Below are positions 30,752 to 38,213 of a stretch of DNA of 64,000 nt, piece after piece. A program made the translations under genes and the position numbers. The notes beneath the pieces were generated by a model. The model was given only the letters and a program-made list of their open reading frames with translations, had not been told where the DNA came from and did no database searches. The DNA is from Deferrisoma camini S3R1 (GTDB lineage: Bacteria > Desulfobacterota > Deferrisomatia > Deferrisomatales > Deferrisomataceae): positions 2,629,014-2,693,013 of the forward strand of contig NZ_JAFN01000001.1 in the NCBI RefSeq assembly GCF_000526155.1, written 5' to 3'. Position 1 is the first letter of the stretch. Every line of letters begins with the position of its first letter.

Positions 30752-30783
30752 ACCATAGCACCCGTACCTTGGTACGGAAGCAA
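30752..30783 (-). promoter_or_regulatory. mer promoter/operator
   Basis: On the minus strand: TTGCTT (-35, 30778-30783), an overlong spacer of 19-20 bp, and TATGGT (-10, 30752-30757). The spacer holds the dyad CCGTACC-TT-GGTACGG (30762-30777... arms 30762-30768 and 30771-30777). Overlong spacers with a GTAC dyad are the MerR hallmark. It drives merR and the genes after it. Confidence 0.8.
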
Positions 30784-30844
30784 GGGCCTAGGGCTCGGCT
30801 CGGTCACTTTTTCCGAAAAATGCCGGCCCAGCGCGGGGCAGGGG

Positions 30845-30886
30845 TTGACACGGCTCTATCGATATTGATACTCATTTGCATTATCG
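30845..30886 (+). promoter_or_regulatory. Promoter with Fur box for the porin operon
   Basis: TTGACA (30845-30850), 16 bp, GATACT (30867-30872). Overlapping it, TTGATACTCATTTGCATTAT (from 30865) resembles the Fur consensus GATAATGATAATCATTATC. The AT-rich tract stands out from the GC-rich surroundings. Iron repression of the porin is inferred. Confidence 0.65.
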
Positions 30887-30942
30887 ATTATCCAGATCCG
30901 GACCACCCCCCTTTCACCACCAAGAGCAAGGAGAGATCCATC

Positions 30943-32190
30943 ATGAACCTTCGCGTGATCCACGCGGCAGCGGCCTCGGTGTGCCTGCTGGCGGCGCCCA
31001 CCTGGGCGGCGGACAACGGTGAGCTGGAGCGCCGAATCCAGATCCTGTCGGAGGAGATCCAGAAGATCAAAAACGAGCTGGCCGTGTCGGAGGAGCCCGG
31101 GTACTCCAGCTCCTACGGCCTCGGGCCGGCGGCTTCCAAGATCTACAAGGTGTCCAAAGGATTGTCCGTGGGCGGGTACGGGGAGGGCTACTACAGCGCC
31201 CTCGTGTCGGACCGGAACGGCAGGGCCGACCGGGCGGACCTCCAGCGCTTCATCCTGTACGCCGGGTACAAGTTCACGGACCGCATCCTATTCAACAGCG
31301 AGATCGAGTTCGAGCACGCATCCACCGGGGAGGGCGGGGAGGTGGCCGTGGAGTTCGCCGCGTTGGACTTCCTGCTGAGCGACCGGGTGAACGTGCGGGT
31401 GGGAGAGGTCCTGATCCCCATGGGGCTCACGAACGAGCTGCACGAGCCCACCCTGTTTCACGGGGTGCAGCGCCCCCAGGTGGAACGGGACGTGATCCCC
31501 ACAACCTGGCGGGAGATGGGCGTGGGGCTGTTCGGCGACCTGGCCGATGCGGTCTCGTACAAGCTCTACCTGGTGAACGGCCTCGATGCGGCCGGCTTTG
31601 GGAGCACGGGACTCCGAAGCGGCCGGCAGAGCGCGTCCAAAACTCGGGCGGACGACTGGGCCCTGGTGGCCCGCCTGGACTACGAGCCCGTGCTGGGCCT
31701 GACGGTGGGAGGAAGCGCCTACTGGGGCGACTCCGGGCAGGGCCGGGAGTTCGCCGGGGACGAGCTGGACGTGTTCACCCAGATCTACGAGCTTCACGGC
31801 CAGTACCGGCGCCGGGGGCTCGAGCTCAAGGCCCTGGTCTCGTGGGTCGACGTGGACGACGCACGGGGGCTCAGCCGGGCCGCCGGAAGCGAGGTGGCCG
31901 AGGACGTGCTTGGCTGGTACGCCGAGGCAGCCTACGACGTCCTGCCCCTCCTTGTGCCGGGCACCCCAGCCTACCTCGCGCCCTTCTTTCGGTACGAGCG
32001 GGTGGAGTTCGATCAGGCCCGGGCCCCCGGTGTGGAGACCGGCCCCTCCCAGGACTACGACGTGTCCGTGGTAGGGCTCACCTACAAGCCCATCCCCAAC
32101 GTGGTCCTCAAGGCCGACTACCGCAACTTCGTGGCCGAGGGCGAGCCCCGGGCGGACGAGATCAACCTGGGCTTCGGGTTCATTTTCTGA
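30943..32190 (+). CDS. Outer-membrane porin with N-terminal coiled coil
   Basis: 415 aa. Signal peptide at 1-21 (ends TWAA), a short coiled coil 'LERRIQILSEEIQKIKNEL', then alternating beta-strand sequence ending in a C-terminal Phe (FGFIF), as in 16-18 stranded porins. The start follows AAGGAGAG. It lies behind a Fur-like box, so it probably takes up iron-related or other solutes under iron limitation. The substrate is unknown. Confidence 0.85.
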   Translation: MNLRVIHAAAASVCLLAAPTWAADNGELERRIQILSEEIQKIKNELAVSEEPGYSSSYGLGPAASKIYKVSKGLSVGGYGEGYYSALVSDRNGRADRADLQRFILYAGYKFTDRILFNSEIEFEHASTGEGGEVAVEFAALDFLLSDRVNVRVGEVLIPMGLTNELHEPTLFHGVQRPQVERDVIPTTWREMGVGLFGDLADAVSYKLYLVNGLDAAGFGSTGLRSGRQSASKTRADDWALVARLDYEPVLGLTVGGSAYWGDSGQGREFAGDELDVFTQIYELHGQYRRRGLELKALVSWVDVDDARGLSRAAGSEVAEDVLGWYAEAAYDVLPLLVPGTPAYLAPFFRYERVEFDQARAPGVETGPSQDYDVSVVGLTYKPIPNVVLKADYRNFVAEGEPRADEINLGFGFIF

Positions 32191-32198
32191 CCGAAGGA

Positions 32199-32234
32199 GT
32201 GCCGGGCGTCGGACCAAGGAGCCACGCCCGGCAC
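32199..32234 (+). terminator. Hairpin after the porin gene
   Basis: 11-bp perfect stem GTGCCGGGCGT / ACGCCCGGCAC with a 14-nt loop, 9 bp after the porin stop. No T-tract. Confidence 0.5.
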
Positions 32235-32326
32235 CCCAACAGGCCCCATGCCCCCGAGACCGTGAGGTGGCGCCAAAGAGGCGGGTCCATACTTGGAACA
32301 CTCTGGAATCAAGTAGGTTTTCATGC

Positions 32327-32358
32327 GTCCTAGCGTCCTAGCCTCCCAGCCTCCTAGC
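32327..32358 (+). repeat. Four tandem 8-bp units
   Basis: GTCCTAGC, GTCCTAGC, CTCCCAGC, CTCCTAGC in direct tandem just before the FMN-binding gene. Similar text-like short tandems occur at 38188-38213. Confidence 0.75.
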
Positions 32359-32381
32359 GGAAGTCACATGGAAGGACCGTC

Positions 32382-32987
32382 ATGAGATGGTGTGCCCCAT
32401 TCCTGCCCCAGCGGCAAAACAGACGCGCGTGGCACCTGGCGTGGAGAAGCGCCGGGTTCGTCGCCGGGTTGGCCGTGACCCTCGGCTTGTCCGTCCCCGG
32501 CGCGTGGGCCCGCACGTATCTCACCAAGGCCCAGGCCCTGAACCTGGCGTTTCCGGACGCGGACCGGGTCGAGGCCCGGAGCCTGTTCCTGACGGAGGAG
32601 CAGGTCAGCCGGGTGGAGGCACGATCGGGGGCGACCCTGGACGGCCGATTGTTCACCCTGTACGTGGGTAAGAGGCGGGGGGAGGCCGTGGGGTATGCCG
32701 TCATCGAGGCCGCCCCGGTGCGCACCCTTCCCCAGACCCTTCTCGTCGTGCTGGGGCCGGACGGGGCGGTCCGCCTCGTGCGGGTACTGGCGTTCTTCGA
32801 GCCGGAGGAGTACCGGCCTCCCAAGCGGTGGCTCGACCAGTTTCGAGGACGGCGGCTGTCGCCTGGGTTGAGACTCGGCGGCGAGATCCAGGGGCTCACC
32901 GGAGCCACCCTGTCGGCCCAGGCCGTGGCCCGCCAGGTTCGCAAGGCAGCGGCCCTGTGCGAGCTCCTCCTGGAGGAGCGGCCGTGA
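32382..32987 (+). CDS. FMN-binding-domain membrane/exported protein
   Basis: 201 aa. An N-terminal hydrophobic signal/anchor (about 18-45) precedes a domain ending in 'GGEIQGLTGATLSAQAVARQ', where the Thr of the TGATLS motif is the site of covalent FMN attachment by ApbE (RnfG/NqrC type). It is likely periplasmic and takes part in flavin-based electron transfer. It overlaps the next membrane gene (GTGA). Tandem repeats and a hairpin separate it from the porin. Confidence 0.85.
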   Translation: MRWCAPFLPQRQNRRAWHLAWRSAGFVAGLAVTLGLSVPGAWARTYLTKAQALNLAFPDADRVEARSLFLTEEQVSRVEARSGATLDGRLFTLYVGKRRGEAVGYAVIEAAPVRTLPQTLLVVLGPDGAVRLVRVLAFFEPEEYRPPKRWLDQFRGRRLSPGLRLGGEIQGLTGATLSAQAVARQVRKAAALCELLLEERP

Positions 32988-33538
32988 CCGTGCTCACCAG
33001 GGGCCCCATGGGGCGCGGGCTGGGCAGGGCGGTCCTGGGGGGGTTCTACGCCTACTTTCTGGCCCACTGGCTCACCAGCCTCCTCATGTTCCGGCAGAAG
33101 CTCGGGTTCGGCTTCGAAGGGGTGGTCCGGTACTACCGGGGGGACCCCGAGCGGTTCCTGAACCCGCGGAGCTTCACCGGGCTGCTGGAGGTCACCCACT
33201 TCCACCTGTTCGCGTTCGGCATGTTCTTCGTGGTGTTCGGGCACCTCGCCGTGTTCTCCGGCCTGCCCCGGCGTCTGCAGGGTCTGCTGGTGGGGGCCCT
33301 GGGGCTCTTCCTCACCGGCGACCTGGCAGCGGGCTGGCTCGTCCGGTACGTGGCCCCCGGGTTCGCCTGGCTCAAGCTCGCGTGCTTCTGGGGGCTCCAG
33401 GCGGCATCCCTGGCGCTCGTGGGAGCGTTGCTGTGGCGCTGGTGCCGCCCGGGAGGACCGGGCCAGAGGGCGAGCGCGGCGGGCCGGCCTATTCCCCCTC
33501 GATCATACGATTTTTCAACCTCACGAATTCTCCGTTGA
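32984..33538 (+). CDS. Membrane protein of about 184 aa, partner of the FMN protein
   Basis: GTG start in overlap with the FMN gene. Four hydrophobic segments. 'GLLEVTHFHLFAFGMFFVVFG' and 'HLAVFSGLP' carry three conserved-looking histidines inside or near helices and could bind heme, which would suit electron flow to or from the FMN protein. No named family is recognised with confidence. Confidence 0.75.
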   Translation: MTVLTRGPMGRGLGRAVLGGFYAYFLAHWLTSLLMFRQKLGFGFEGVVRYYRGDPERFLNPRSFTGLLEVTHFHLFAFGMFFVVFGHLAVFSGLPRRLQGLLVGALGLFLTGDLAAGWLVRYVAPGFAWLKLACFWGLQAASLALVGALLWRWCRPGGPGQRASAAGRPIPPRSYDFSTSRILR

Positions 33539-33576
33539 CAACAGATAAATCGGCCCGCATAATGTGCATATACACA
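33535..33576 (+). promoter_or_regulatory. Promoter and dyad before the NifX-like gene
   Basis: TTGACA (33535-33540), 17 bp, CATAAT (33558-33563): a near-consensus sigma-70 promoter. The dyad TGTG-CATATA-CACA (33563-33576) lies on the expected transcription start, a position suited to repression. The DUF134 protein two genes on is a candidate binder. Confidence 0.7.
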
Positions 33577-33598
33577 AAACCCTTTCCGGAGGTGCCCC

Positions 33599-33988
33599 AT
33601 GAAGCTCTGCTTTCCCGTGGAACGTCCCGAAGGGCTCCAAAGCCGAGTGTACGGTCATTTCGGCTCGGCCCCGGCGTTCGTGATCGTGGACACCGAGACC
33701 TCCCAGGTGGACGCGGTGACGAACCGAGACCAGCACCACCAGCACGGCCGTTGCAGCCCCTTGAAGGCGCTGGACGGCCATGCGGTGGACGCCGTGGTGG
33801 TGGGCGGCATCGGCCGGGGAGCCCTGACCGGGCTCTCCCAAGCGGGCATCCGCGTTTTCGCGGCCCATCCGGGGACGGTGGCCGAGAACCTGTCCCTCTG
33901 GGAGGCGGGCCATCTGCCCGCCTGGGACCCCGACCAGGTCTGTGGCGGACACGGGCACGGCCACGGCTGCGCGCATCACGGCCCGTGA
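33599..33988 (+). CDS. NifX/NafY-type iron-molybdenum cofactor-binding-like protein
   Basis: 129 aa. 'RVYGHFGSAPAFVIVDTET' and 'VDAVVVGGIGRGALTGLSQA' are the Nitro_FeMo-Co domain. A His/Gly/Cys tail ('CGGHGHGHGCAHHGP') could bind metal. No nitrogenase genes are present. In non-diazotrophs such proteins occur with DUF134 regulators, exactly as here (GTGA overlap). Confidence 0.85.
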   Translation: MKLCFPVERPEGLQSRVYGHFGSAPAFVIVDTETSQVDAVTNRDQHHQHGRCSPLKALDGHAVDAVVVGGIGRGALTGLSQAGIRVFAAHPGTVAENLSLWEAGHLPAWDPDQVCGGHGHGHGCAHHGP

Positions 33989-34335
33989 GCCCCCGGCCCA
34001 AGAAGCCCAGGCGGTGCGGCTGTGCGGCCCGCCTGGGCTTCGACCTCGTGTTCAAGCCGGCAGGGATCCCTTTGTCCGACCTCGCGCCGGTGGTCCTGGA
34101 GCTGGACGAGCTCGAGGCCCTCCGCCTGTGCGATGCAGAGGACCTGACTCAGGAGGAGGCAGGGCGACGCATGGGCGTTTCGAGGGGCACGGTGCAACGG
34201 CTCCTGGCCACGGCCCGCAAGAAGACGGCCCTGGCCCTGTCCGAGGGGCGGGCCCTGGTGGTTCGGGCGCGGGGCACCGGGACCCGGCCCCTTTCGGCCC
34301 CCGAGCGGTGTCATCGTCCTCCCTGCGGGAGTTGA
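33985..34335 (+). CDS. DUF134-family helix-turn-helix protein
   Basis: 116 aa from GTG 33985. N-terminal PRPKKPRRCGC, then 'KPAGIPLSDLAPVVLELDEL' and the helix-turn-helix 'LTQEEAGRRMGVSRGTVQRL'. This is the DUF134 architecture. It is coupled to the NifX-like gene. It probably regulates the small operon, perhaps through the dyad at 33563-33576. Confidence 0.85.
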   Translation: MSPRPKKPRRCGCAARLGFDLVFKPAGIPLSDLAPVVLELDELEALRLCDAEDLTQEEAGRRMGVSRGTVQRLLATARKKTALALSEGRALVVRARGTGTRPLSAPERCHRPPCGS

Positions 34336-34361
34336 CGCCCCGCCAGATCGGAGTAGGGTTC
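34332..34361 (+). promoter_or_regulatory. Possible promoter before the SHOCT gene
   Basis: TTGACG (34332-34337), 16 bp, TAGGGT (34354-34359). The 14-mer CGGAGTAGGGTTCC here (34349-34362) is also found at 19047-19060, after the reductase sigma-54 promoter, where TTGCAG stands 16 bp upstream of TAGGGT. Weak -10 match. Confidence 0.35.
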
Positions 34362-34398
34362 CGATGGCGGAGGCGCAATCTCATCGGAGGGATGGGTT

Positions 34399-34629
34399 GT
34401 GGAGACACATGCAATGATGGACGGCGGCATGATGGGGTTCGGTTGGATGGTCATGATTCTCTTTTGGGGCGCGGTGGCGGTGGGGGTGGTGCTCGCGGTT
34501 CGCTGGTTCCTCGGGCAGAACCGACGGGCAGGAGGCGATACGCCCCTCGAGATCCTGAAGCGGCGCTATGCCGCAGGCGAGATCTCCCGCGAGGAGTACG
34601 AGCGGATGCGGCGGGAACTCGAAGCGTGA
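34399..34629 (+). CDS. Small SHOCT-domain membrane protein
   Basis: 76 aa. A Met-rich N-terminus, one transmembrane helix (about 14-36), then a SHOCT tail 'TPLEILKRRYAAGEISREEY'. GTG 34399 or ATG 34414 could be the start. The next gene starts in its stop codon (GTGA). SHOCT proteins are common next to metal-stress genes. Function unknown. Confidence 0.85.
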   Translation: METHAMMDGGMMGFGWMVMILFWGAVAVGVVLAVRWFLGQNRRAGGDTPLEILKRRYAAGEISREEYERMRRELEA

Positions 34630-35420
34630 CGCTGGAGCAGGCGGCCCTTGCGCGGGCCGGGTTCGTGTGGGGCGGGTTCGCACTGTTCCTGGGGCTCGAG
34701 CTTCTGGCCCCCTACCGGCCGAGTACCGTGCCCAAGGCGAGCCGGTGGCTCACCAACATCTCGCTCACCGTGTTGAACGGCGCGATTTTGAACCTCCTGT
34801 TCACCGGGGCGATCCTCGCCACCACGGCCTACGTGGCCCGGGAGCAGCAGGGCCTTTTGTACCTTTGGGGCCTGCCCGGGTGGGCTCGGATGGTGGTGGC
34901 CGTGGCCTTCCTCGACTTCATGCTCTACGTGTGGCACCTGCTCAACCACGAGATGCCGCTCCTGTGGCGGTTCCACCGGGTGCACCACTCCGACATCGAC
35001 ATGGACGTGTCCACGGCCACCCGGTTCCACCTGGGGGAGCTCACGATCTCGGCCGTGATCAAGCTGGGGCTGGTGTACTTCCTGGGGGTGCAGTTCGTGG
35101 AGCTGCTGGTGTTCGAGACCCTGCTGGTCCTCTCGGCCCAGTTCCAGCACAGCTCGGTGCGGGTGCCGTGGGCCCTGGAGCGGGTGTGGTGGCTCCTGTT
35201 CGTGCCGCCGTCCATGCACCGGATCCACCACTCGGTGATCATCCGAGAGCGGAACACCAACTACGGCACGATCTTCTCCCTGTGGGACCGGATCCTGGGA
35301 ACGCTCCTGACCGACGTGGACCAGGCCCGCATCCGGATCGGCATGGGCGCCTACCGGGACCCGGCCCGCCTGCGGCTCGCCCACCTCCTGGCGCTCCCGT
35401 TCACCCGGCCGGTGCGGTGA
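34626..35420 (+). CDS. Sterol desaturase/fatty acid hydroxylase-family membrane protein
   Basis: 264 aa with several transmembrane helices and the di-iron histidine boxes HLLNH, 'RFHRVHH' and 'HRIHHS'. Such enzymes hydroxylate or desaturate lipids with O2. GTG start overlapping the SHOCT gene. It is the last gene before the toxin-antitoxin island and is convergent with it. The substrate is unknown. Confidence 0.88.
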   Translation: MTLEQAALARAGFVWGGFALFLGLELLAPYRPSTVPKASRWLTNISLTVLNGAILNLLFTGAILATTAYVAREQQGLLYLWGLPGWARMVVAVAFLDFMLYVWHLLNHEMPLLWRFHRVHHSDIDMDVSTATRFHLGELTISAVIKLGLVYFLGVQFVELLVFETLLVLSAQFQHSSVRVPWALERVWWLLFVPPSMHRIHHSVIIRERNTNYGTIFSLWDRILGTLLTDVDQARIRIGMGAYRDPARLRLAHLLALPFTRPVR

Positions 35421-35502
35421 GACGGATACCTCTGTTTCATCGCGACCGGCACAGCGGCCCCGGCGCCCCGGGACGCCCCGCGGTCCGTCCCGGCCGGGCG
35501 GG

Positions 35503-35916
35503 CTACTCCTGTATCTCGGCCACGGGCAGTCCCATCTGCCGCGCGAGGGACGCAAGCTTGCGATCGGCCGTGCAGACCGCGCAACCGAACCGACGGGCGA
35601 GAACGAGGTACAAGAGGTCGTACACCGGGTGGGATCGGTTCGAGGCCTCCCAGAGGGCCTCGCGGGCCAGGTCTTCCGTAGGCACCTCCCGGTCCACGAG
35701 GGCCGCGGCCGTCTCCCGGTGGGCGAGCGCCTCCTCGACCCGTATGTGCTGCCCACGGCAGTACTTCCAAAGCGCGTTGGCCACCTCCGCGTGGAATAGA
35801 TCCGGCGCCAGCACAACGGCCGCCCTCTCGAGCACCTCTGCAATGCTTTCGGCGCCCCCTAGGCCGAGGACCAGACGCACCGCTGCCGAGGCGTCAAGCA
35901 CCACCCTCCCCGTCAT
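35503..35916 (-). CDS. PIN-domain toxin (VapC/FitB type)
   Basis: 137-aa ribonuclease toxin. The acidic residues expected of PIN domains are in VVLDASAAV, 'DLFHAEVANALWKY' and 'VYDLLYLVLARRFGCAVCTADRKL'-type sequence near the end. It starts in ATGA overlap with the antitoxin. It looks intact, unlike the other PIN-type toxins in this island. Confidence 0.88.
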   Translation of the reverse strand: MTGRVVLDASAAVRLVLGLGGAESIAEVLERAAVVLAPDLFHAEVANALWKYCRGQHIRVEEALAHRETAAALVDREVPTEDLAREALWEASNRSHPVYDLLYLVLARRFGCAVCTADRKLASLARQMGLPVAEIQE

Positions 35917-36155
35917 CGCTCACGGTCCTCCCGAACGAGGGTCTCCGGCGGAGGTAGCGTGCACGGTCGATCCGGGGAGAGGCGCGCCTTGATACGCCGG
36001 ACCACCGCGAGCCGTCGCCTGCGGGCCTCCAGCTCGGGCATCTTCTCGAGCTCGGCAACGGCCTGCTGGGCCAGGCTGCGGTGCTCGGCCTTCGCCCGCA
36101 GGGCCAATGCCTCGTAAACCTCGGGGGGCAGGTTTCGGATCTGCAGTGTGGGCAT
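35913..36155 (-). CDS. FitA-like ribbon-helix-helix antitoxin
   Basis: 80 aa. 'MPTLQIRNLPPEVYEALALR' and 'AEHRSLAQQAVAEL' are the FitA RHH signature. ATG 36155 is chosen by this conserved start. It neutralises and autoregulates with the PIN toxin. A triple TGCAT array lies about 90 bp upstream. Confidence 0.85.
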   Translation of the reverse strand: MPTLQIRNLPPEVYEALALRAKAEHRSLAQQAVAELEKMPELEARRRRLAVVRRIKARLSPDRPCTLPPPETLVREDRER

Positions 36156-36244
36156 GGGATGTCTCCTGGCGGCCCCCCGACGGCCTCGGAAGGAAAAGGG
36201 GCGGGCTGGGGATACGTCCAAAGCGATCCGGCTCCTACATACTA

Positions 36245-36272
36245 ATGCATGAACACTGCATGCGCAATGCAT
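36245..36272. promoter_or_regulatory. Three TGCAT sites at exact 11-bp spacing
   Basis: TGCAT at 36246, 36257 and 36268, two of them in the palindrome ATGCAT. One-turn periodicity on the same DNA face suits cooperative RHH binding, so this is a candidate FitA-type operator. Confidence 0.5.
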
Positions 36273-36403
36273 ATGAACAGGTCAGAGTGGGTGACGATGA
36301 ACACGGTCTTGCCCCGGGCGTGCACGGCCCGGGCCAGATCCATGTGCCTCTCTCCTCGGATCGGCTGTCCAGGTTGCCGGTGGGCTGGACGGCGTGGTCG
36401 TGT

Positions 36404-36423
36404 GGACTAACCTGTGTTAGTCC
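36404..36423. promoter_or_regulatory. Dyad operator before the Phd antitoxin
   Basis: Perfect inverted repeat GGACTAAC-CTGT-GTTAGTCC, 22 bp before the antitoxin ATG and just ahead of GAGGAGG. This is typical of Phd autoregulatory sites. Confidence 0.65.
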
Positions 36424-36445
36424 GAATACGAGGAGGTGGTGACCC

Positions 36446-36694
36446 ATGCGCACCGTGAACATCCACGAGGCGAAGACCCATCTTTCCCGGCTGGTCCGGG
36501 AAGCCGCACAGGGAAAACCCTTCGTCATCGCGCGGGCCGGCAAGCCCCTGGTCAAGGTCATCCCTTATCATGGAGAAAAGCCGACCACGCGGCGACTGGG
36601 CTTCATGAAGGGGGAGATCGAGGTCCCGGACGACTTCGACGAGATGGGCGCGGAGGCGATCGAGACGATGTTCGGGGGCGAAGACGAACGATGA
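36446..36694 (+). CDS. Phd/YefM-family antitoxin
   Basis: 82 aa. 'TVNIHEAKTHLSRLVREAAQ' and 'FVIARAGKPLVKVIPY' are the DNA-binding Phd domain; the tail 'GEIEVPDDFDEMGAEAIETM' is the toxin-neutralising part. Intact and with a good ribosome-binding site, but its toxin partner is truncated (next entry). A copy of its 3' part lies at 39538-39597. Confidence 0.88.
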   Translation: MRTVNIHEAKTHLSRLVREAAQGKPFVIARAGKPLVKVIPYHGEKPTTRRLGFMKGEIEVPDDFDEMGAEAIETMFGGEDER

Positions 36695-36825
36695 GTGCGC
36701 TCCACAGGGACCCGTTCGATCGCATCCTGCTGGCCCAGGCCCAGGCGGAGGAGCTTTGTCTCCTGACGGCAGACCGGAAGCTGTTGCAGTACGGCGAGTC
36801 GGCGCTCGATTTATCCGGGTTTTGA
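36691..36825 (+). pseudogene. PIN-domain toxin remnant (C-terminal third only)
   Basis: 44 codons beginning in ATGA overlap with the antitoxin, then 'HRDPFDRILLAQAQAEELCL' and LLTADRKLLQYG. This is the normal end of a PIN toxin. About 80-90 N-terminal residues, including the first catalytic Asp, are missing although the start codon and coupling are kept. An internal deletion is the simplest explanation. Confidence 0.75.
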
Positions 36826-36947
36826 GAAACCGGCGAGACAGGGAAATGGCCGGCCTCTGCGGTGACGTCTTGGACCGGGAGGCGAAGACGGCGGTTCGAC
36901 CGCCCCCTGTCCGGCGCCCACGGCGCGCCCTACGCCTGGCGATGACC

Positions 36948-37016
36948 CCATAGGGCGGCCCGTGGCCGCCGGACAAGAGAGTGCGCGGGGATCGCGCGTT
37001 TGCGCAACCCGGCAGC
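36948..37016. repeat. Palindromic island repeat, copy 1
   Basis: About 68 bp containing the hairpin GGCGGCC-CGT-GGCCGCC, then GACAAGAGAGTGCGC, GCGCGTTTGCGCAACCCGGC. A close copy lies at 40376-40443. Both copies begin CCATAGGGCGGCC. The region 36826-37075 around it has no gene. Confidence 0.85.
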
Positions 37017-37075
37017 AGCGTTATCCTTACTCCCCTCCCCGTTTCTTACCCGCAAGCCCAACGCGAAAACCGGTG

Positions 37076-37115
37076 TTGACGGGACCACCGATGAGCTGTA
37101 CCGTAACCATGTACA
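37076..37115 (+). promoter_or_regulatory. yefM-yoeB promoter and TGTAC operator
   Basis: TTGACG (37076-37081), 17 bp, TACCGT (37099-37104). The two hexamers TGTACC (37097) and TGTACA (37110) resemble the TGTACA boxes bound by YefM in other bacteria. Confidence 0.6.
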
Positions 37116-37132
37116 ACTCTCGGGAGGTGTCC

Positions 37133-37417
37133 ATGCCGATCCAAACCACGTACAGCGATGCCCGGGCCCACCTGGCAAAGTACCTGGACGAGGCCGCCTC
37201 CACGCGGGAACCGATCATCATCCGTCGCCGGAACCGCGAGGACGTGGCGCTCATTGCGGCCGATGAGCTCTCGAGCCTGCTCGAGACCGCTCACCTGCTC
37301 CGCTCGCCCCACAATGCCGAGCGTTTACTTCGGGCTCTGATCCGGGCGCGCAAGGGAGAAGGTGACCCCACCTCCTTGGAGGAACTGCGGCGGGAGGTGG
37401 AGGGTGCCGCCAAGTGA
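37133..37417 (+). CDS. yefM: YefM antitoxin
   Basis: 94 aa. 'TTYSDARAHLAKYLDEAAST' and 'EPIIIRRRNREDVALIAADE' are the YefM DNA-binding domain, followed by an extended C-terminal tail. ATG 37133 follows GGGAGGTG. Its last 14 bases overlap yoeB. Confidence 0.9.
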   Translation: MPIQTTYSDARAHLAKYLDEAASTREPIIIRRRNREDVALIAADELSSLLETAHLLRSPHNAERLLRALIRARKGEGDPTSLEELRREVEGAAK

Positions 37418-37673
37418 GCGGGTCGCGGTCTTCCATCCGGAGTTTCGGGAGGATCTTCACTGGTGGGTGAGAACCCACCGAAAAACCGCCCTGCGCGTGC
37501 TCGATCTTGTGGAGGCCGTGCTGCGCGATCCCTTCCAGGGGCTGGGGAAGCCCGAACCTCTGAAATACCTCGATCCCAACGTCTGGTCCCGTCGGATCAC
37601 CCAGGAACACCGCCTGGTGTACCGCGTAACAGCGGACCGCGTGGACTTCCTCCAAGCCCGATACCACTACTGA
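37404..37673 (+). CDS. yoeB: YoeB mRNA-interferase toxin
   Basis: 89 aa from GTG 37404, overlapping yefM. 'DPFQGLGKPEPLKYL', 'WSRRITQEHRLVYRV' and the C-terminal ARYHY are diagnostic. The catalytic Glu, Arg and His-Tyr end are intact. It cleaves mRNA on the ribosome when YefM is degraded. Confidence 0.93.
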   Translation: MPPSERVAVFHPEFREDLHWWVRTHRKTALRVLDLVEAVLRDPFQGLGKPEPLKYLDPNVWSRRITQEHRLVYRVTADRVDFLQARYHY

Positions 37674-37857
37674 CCCGGGCCGGTAGACTGCCGCGAATCG
37701 TGCCCCGAGAATCGTTGCCGGGGACCGCTGGGACGAGGGGCAGCCGGGCGCGCTGGCCCACATCGGTAGGAGCCCGCTCCCGCAGGCCATCCCGGGCAGC
37801 AGGCCCGGCCGACTCGCCGGTCAGCGTTCCAGCTCGCCAGGGCTCGGCATCAGGCAA

Positions 37858-38050
37858 CTACGCAGCAGCGTCCTCCTGCTCGAAAAGCCGGTGGAGCACT
37901 GGTTGGGCCCTTGACAAAGGCCTGCAGATCAGCGGCTTCTGACGTTTTTTCCAAAACATACGTCAGGCGGTCGGCATGCAAACGTGCCCACCGATCCGAC
38001 AGAGAAATGAGTTCTTCGAGTCGGTCCGGAGGATGCCAGGCCCAGGTCAC
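37858..38050 (-). pseudogene. Unrecognised small ORF, apparently frameshifted near its 3' end
   Basis: GTG 38050 begins a coherent helical sequence ('DRLEELISLSDRWARLHADR', 'YVLEKTSEAADLQAFV'). One base later in another frame it continues AQPVLHRLFEQEDAAA and stops at 37858. The shift lies near 37912 (GTCAAGG). No family is recognised. It is the only coherent coding signal in the 535-bp gap 37674-38208. Confidence 0.35.
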
Positions 38051-38187
38051 CCCGAACAGAAGCGGTTATAGGGCGCTTACTTTTCGACCAGCCCCCTGCC
38101 TTCCCCGGGGGCGGAGCATGCTGGTTTCCTAGGGTCAGCCAGTGGCAGGCCATGGCGGTCTCAAAACTTTAAAACTTGCCTGCGTCC

Positions 38188-38213
38188 CTCCTCACTCACA
38201 CTCCTCACTCACA
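38188..38213 (+). repeat. Two tandem 13-bp units CTCCTCACTCACA
   Basis: Exact direct tandem overlapping the 3' end of the ATPase gene. Confidence 0.8.
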
